From: Muribaculum sp.
GTDB lineage: Bacteria; Bacillota; Clostridia; Lachnospirales; Lachnospiraceae
DNA: 6,955 bases
Assembly: GCA_023663505.1 (NCBI GenBank)
Contig: JAMPHH010000092.1
Span: 1 to 6,955, forward strand
Reading direction: 5' to 3'
Part shown: piece by piece, positions 4,648 to 6,955 of the stretch
Numbering within the stretch: position 1 is the first letter of the stretch
How the letters are laid out: each line of letters opens with the position of its first letter
Program-made: the position numbers and the translations under genes
Notes under the pieces: model-generated
Told to the model about the DNA's origin: nothing
What the model saw: the letters and a program-made list of their open reading frames with translations, nothing else
Database searches by the model: none

Positions 4648-5457
4648 ATGAAAACAAAATTGGATTATAAAAACAAAAAATGGGATAAGGAATTAGCAGA
4701 ATTGTCAAAGGTTTGGAAAAGCTTGAAGGGAGAATCTCCAAGTGCGCATAACCTTAAATATATGGAAAAGATACTTATAACAGACAGTGAACCGGACAAA
4801 AGAAGTTATGAGGATTTTTTGGATGTTTGTGCAGGTGAGTATAAACTCCTTGCGTGGGAGCATTATATCCGGGACATAACGGATTATAGAGCGGTAGATT
4901 ATACATATCTGTCGGGATGGGCAGGAGTGTTGAAAAGTAAGTTAAATGATGATGGGGCAGAAGATAAGAATCCGGACTTACAGACTGCGCTGTATGAACT
5001 GATTGCCACAGGTCAGACACGGACGACTTATCTGACAAAGCCGAATGGAATCATAAGTTATGTTTATAATGGCTGTTATGAGAAAGCGCGGGAATTGCTG
5101 GATGGGGTGGAGGAAGATACAGAGTTAGTCCCGGGAAGTTATTATAGAGAGATGAACTGTTTGAAGAGGATTTATTTAGCAATTCTAGATGGTGATGAGG
5201 CTGCTTTTAATGAAGAGCTTATGTTACGGATCAAAAGATACAGGAGAAATATGGCTGGTTGGACAACCATAATCGATTATATATCCGTAGCGTTGATTAA
5301 GATGGCTCAGAAAGCAGGGATTAGGTGTACATTTGATGTCATTGAGATTCCTGAGCTGTTCTTTGACGAAACTTACAAGATTGATAAGGAACAGGTTAAG
5401 CTTGCTTATAATGAGGAGATAATGGACATCTTTAAACAGCGGGGGATAGAGCCTTGA
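4648..5457 (+). CDS. Probable Imm49-like immunity protein
   Basis: This is a soluble, mostly helical protein of 269 residues without signal peptide or membrane segment. Its C-terminal half (about residues 160-262) resembles the Imm49 class of immunity proteins, which in other bacteria guard against toxin domains of polymorphic toxins. The resemblance is in these features: YYREMNCLKRIYLAILDGDEAAF, a helix with a row of Arg/Lys (LMLRIKRYRRN), a helix of the DYISVALIKMAQKAGI kind, and a PELFF segment near the end. This is recalled pattern similarity, not a search result. No toxin gene is adjacent, so it is an orphan here. ATG 4648 is chosen over the in-frame TTG 4636 because AAAAGGA (4629-4635) abuts the TTG, leaving no spacer. 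Base use is AT-rich (4741-4800 has 21 of 60 G+C), unlike uxuA, which suggests transfer. The nuclease gene follows after 67 bases. Confidence 0.5.
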   Translation: MKTKLDYKNKKWDKELAELSKVWKSLKGESPSAHNLKYMEKILITDSEPDKRSYEDFLDVCAGEYKLLAWEHYIRDITDYRAVDYTYLSGWAGVLKSKLNDDGAEDKNPDLQTALYELIATGQTRTTYLTKPNGIISYVYNGCYEKARELLDGVEEDTELVPGSYYREMNCLKRIYLAILDGDEAAFNEELMLRIKRYRRNMAGWTTIIDYISVALIKMAQKAGIRCTFDVIEIPELFFDETYKIDKEQVKLAYNEEIMDIFKQRGIEP

Positions 5458-5524
5458 GGGGGATGGAAGCTTAATAATACTATTTTTGCCAACATAGGGG
5501 AATTGCTTGTGGAGGTTAAGGCAG

Positions 5525-6547
5525 ATGAGTTATAATGAGTTGGTTCCATATGAAGATATTTATTCGGAAATAAAAGAAACTCTGCTTTCGTCAAGAAATC
5601 AGGCGTACAGTGCCGTAAATTTTACGATGGTGCAGGCATATTGGCAGATCGGACGTATCATTGTAGAGCATGAGCAGGACGGCAATGTGCGCGCAGATTA
5701 TGGGAAATCCATATTGCAAAACCTTTCGATACGTTTGACTGAAGACTTTGGCAAGGGCTTTTCTGTGCGGACATTACAGCAAATGAAGAAATTTTATGTG
5801 ATGTTTCCAAATACGAACGCACTGCGTTCGCAATTGACATGGACGCACTATCGCCTTCTCCTGTCGGTGGAAGATGACCGAGCCAGACAGTGGTATATGG
5901 ATGAAGCAATCGCCTCCGCATGGTCAAGTCGTCAGTTGGAGCGCCAAATCTCTGCGCTGTATTATGAGCGTCTTCTTGCAAGCAGAAATCAGGAGCCTGT
6001 AAGGGCAGAAGCCGGGGAATATATGACGCCGCTGGCGGCGGAGAATTTTATTAAAGACCCTTATGTGTTGGAATTCCTTGATCTTAAAAATTATCCGACA
6101 CTGCGGGAATCTGATCTGGAGCAGGCTCTGATTGATAAGCTGCAAGAGTTTTTGTTGGAATTGGGGCGCGGATTCTGTTTTGTGGCCAGACAGAAATTGA
6201 TGCGTTATGAAGACGAGGATTTTTACCTTGACCTTGTATTCTACCACAGTGTTTTGAAATGTCATGTGCTGATTGATCTGAAAATCGGTAAGCTAACCCA
6301 CGCCGATGTCGGGCAAATGGACAGTTATATCCGTATGTTTGATGCATTGTACAAAAATGAAGATGATAATCCCACTATTGGTATTATTTTGTGTTCGCAG
6401 AAGAATGAGGCGATTGTCAAATACTCCGTTTTAAACGATGCACAACAGGTTTTTGCTTCACGTTATCGGCTTACTTTGCCAACAGTCGAAGAATTACAGC
6501 ATGAAATGGAAGCTGAACGTAAGCGTATTGAAGAACGGGAGGGGTAA
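5525..6547 (+). CDS. DUF1016 / YhcG-type PD-(D/E)XK nuclease
   Basis: This is a 340-residue protein with the two-domain build of the DUF1016 family. The N-terminal domain (about residues 10-160) is a helical, likely DNA-binding part with the marks AYWQIGRIIVE, ADYGKSILQNLS, FGKGFSVRTLQQMKKFY and LTWTHYRLLLSVED. The C-terminal nuclease domain runs about 170-330. Its active site is read as Asp236 in FYLDLVFYH and Asp251-x-Lys253 in VLIDLKIGKL; a Glu is usual at 251, and Asp is a conservative change. GQM (263-265), NPTIGIILC (282-290) and a final charged helix complete the family pattern. The start is ATG 5525 with GGAGG at 5511-5515; TTG 5507 precedes that site. Relatives often sit in restriction-modification islands or mobile elements, and their role is poorly defined. 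No hsd gene is in view. DNA cleavage is inferred from the motif. Confidence 0.88.
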   Translation: MSYNELVPYEDIYSEIKETLLSSRNQAYSAVNFTMVQAYWQIGRIIVEHEQDGNVRADYGKSILQNLSIRLTEDFGKGFSVRTLQQMKKFYVMFPNTNALRSQLTWTHYRLLLSVEDDRARQWYMDEAIASAWSSRQLERQISALYYERLLASRNQEPVRAEAGEYMTPLAAENFIKDPYVLEFLDLKNYPTLRESDLEQALIDKLQEFLLELGRGFCFVARQKLMRYEDEDFYLDLVFYHSVLKCHVLIDLKIGKLTHADVGQMDSYIRMFDALYKNEDDNPTIGIILCSQKNEAIVKYSVLNDAQQVFASRYRLTLPTVEELQHEMEAERKRIEEREG

Positions 6548-6615
6548 GCGTTATATGAAGTTTTTTGAAAAACTCTATGGTAGAAATAAATTTTGTAGTG
6601 TAATTTGAAAAAGTG

Positions 6616-6624
6616 TGTTATATT
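6616..6624 (+). promoter_or_regulatory. Extended -10 promoter of the antitoxin-like gene
   Basis: TGTTATATT reads as the extended -10 form TG-N-TATATT (6616-6624). No good -35 box is present at 16-18 bases; TTGTAG (6593-6598) is 20 bases away. The predicted start near 6631 leaves a short leader. Confidence 0.5.
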
Positions 6625-6660
6625 GTTTTTTATGAAAATCATTTGGAAAGGATGAGGATT

Positions 6661-6828
6661 ATGGAAACAATGCAGACTGCACAGGCGGTAAACAGGCAGA
6701 ACAATATGCAGACGGTAGATGATGCCATGAATATTCTTTTTTCCAGATTGGACGAAGCAATTGATGACATGGAGCATGGCAGAACACAGAGCATTGAGGA
6801 AGCTTGGGAAGAAATTGATAAGATTTAG
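6661..6828 (+). CDS. Probable type II antitoxin (small acidic protein)
   Basis: This is a 55-residue acidic protein. After a polar N-terminus (residues 1-16) it has VDDAMNILFSRLDEAIDDME (19-38), a helix with a hydrophobic face, then HGRTQSIEEAWEEIDKI. The last part resembles the toxin-wrapping tails of short RelB/Phd-type antitoxins that precede RelE/ParE toxins in Clostridia. The start is ATG 6661 with AAAGGA at 6647-6652, spacing 8. GTG 6613 lies inside the promoter region, and ATG 6652 overlaps the binding site. The toxin-like frame begins 8 bases after the stop. No DNA-binding domain is evident in so short a protein. The assignment rests on size, composition, position and the partner's N-terminus. 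Confidence 0.55.
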   Translation: METMQTAQAVNRQNNMQTVDDAMNILFSRLDEAIDDMEHGRTQSIEEAWEEIDKI

Positions 6829-6836
6829 AGGTGCAT

Positions 6837-6905
6837 ATGAAAAAAGGGCAATATCGAGTAGAGATTGCTGAGAGTGGAAAACAGGATGTGAAGAATATAA
6901 CCTAA
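6837..6905 (+). pseudogene. Truncated RelE/ParE-like toxin
   Basis: The ATG at 6837 opens a frame of only 22 codons before TAA (6903-6905). It carries YRVEIAESGKQDVKNI (residues 6-21), which resembles the first strand and helix start of RelE/ParE toxins (a Val-Glu-Ile-x-Glu-Ser-x-x-x-Asp-hydrophobic pattern). Family members usually have 85-110 residues, so the RNase or gyrase-poisoning fold is missing here. GAGGTG (6828-6833) overlaps the antitoxin stop and serves as ribosome binding site. No continuation is seen in the other two frames in the remaining 50 bases, which look unrelated. The likely cause is an insertion or deletion near 6900. The rest of the gene could lie beyond an inserted element outside the window. 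Confidence 0.5.
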
Positions 6906-6927
6906 AATCCCACCCCAATTATACACT

Positions 6928-6947
6928 GGTTTAAACCGTCAGACGGT
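6928..6947. repeat. Overlapping palindromes at the right edge
   Basis: GGTTTAAACC (6928-6937) is a perfect 10-bp palindrome. It overlaps ACCGTC-A-GACGGT (6935-6947), a 6-bp inverted repeat around one base. They lie in the sequence that replaces the toxin gene and may belong to the end of a mobile element. The window stops 8 bases later. Confidence 0.7.
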
Positions 6948-6955
6948 ATAGCTCG

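Noticed and set aside
5454..5483. Separate promoter for the nuclease gene (TTGAGG / TACTAT)
   Set aside because: Both boxes match at only four positions with 18-base spacing; too weak to annotate.

Overview
The window looks like a chromosomal segment of an anaerobic Firmicute of class Clostridia, most likely Lachnospiraceae. This rests on gene order (thrS, then infC-rpmI-rplT behind a long attenuator leader), strong AGGAGG-type ribosome binding sites, tRNA genes without an encoded CCA, and a DUF1540 protein. Family placement is inference; no search was run. All genes I accept lie on the + strand.

Left part (1-2705) is housekeeping translation: the 3' end of thrS, a small cysteine-rich protein with two DUF1540 repeats, then the translation operon. 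That operon has a near-consensus promoter (1074-1102), a leader of about 310 nt that can form either an intrinsic terminator (1365-1391) or a competing 9-bp antiterminator helix, infC (IF-3) starting at a non-standard AUU codon (1420), a structured infC-rpmI spacer, rpmI (L35), rplT (L20) and a long hairpin after rplT. The layout fits the known scheme in which free L20 controls its own operon through the leader, and IF-3 limits its own AUU-initiated translation.

The middle (2742-4451) holds two tRNA genes with their own promoters, tRNA-Gly(CCC) and tRNA-Asn(GTT). Between them are a probable 39-codon small protein gene with an unusually complete Shine-Dalgarno sequence and a uxuA gene for mannonate dehydratase (hexuronate catabolism).

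The right part (4480-6955) is visibly more AT-rich and accessory in character. It has a promoter with a structured leader, an orphan protein resembling the Imm49 type of polymorphic-toxin immunity proteins, a DUF1016/YhcG-type PD-(D/E)XK nuclease, and a small antitoxin-like gene followed by a toxin reading frame that stops after 22 codons. The final 50 bases contain overlapping palindromes and may be the edge of another element. This block looks like a conflict/defence islet beside a tRNA-Asn gene. I found no clearly new multi-gene system. The best leads are the leader RNA at 4509-4647, the orphan immunity-like gene with its nuclease neighbour, and the broken toxin-antitoxin pair.
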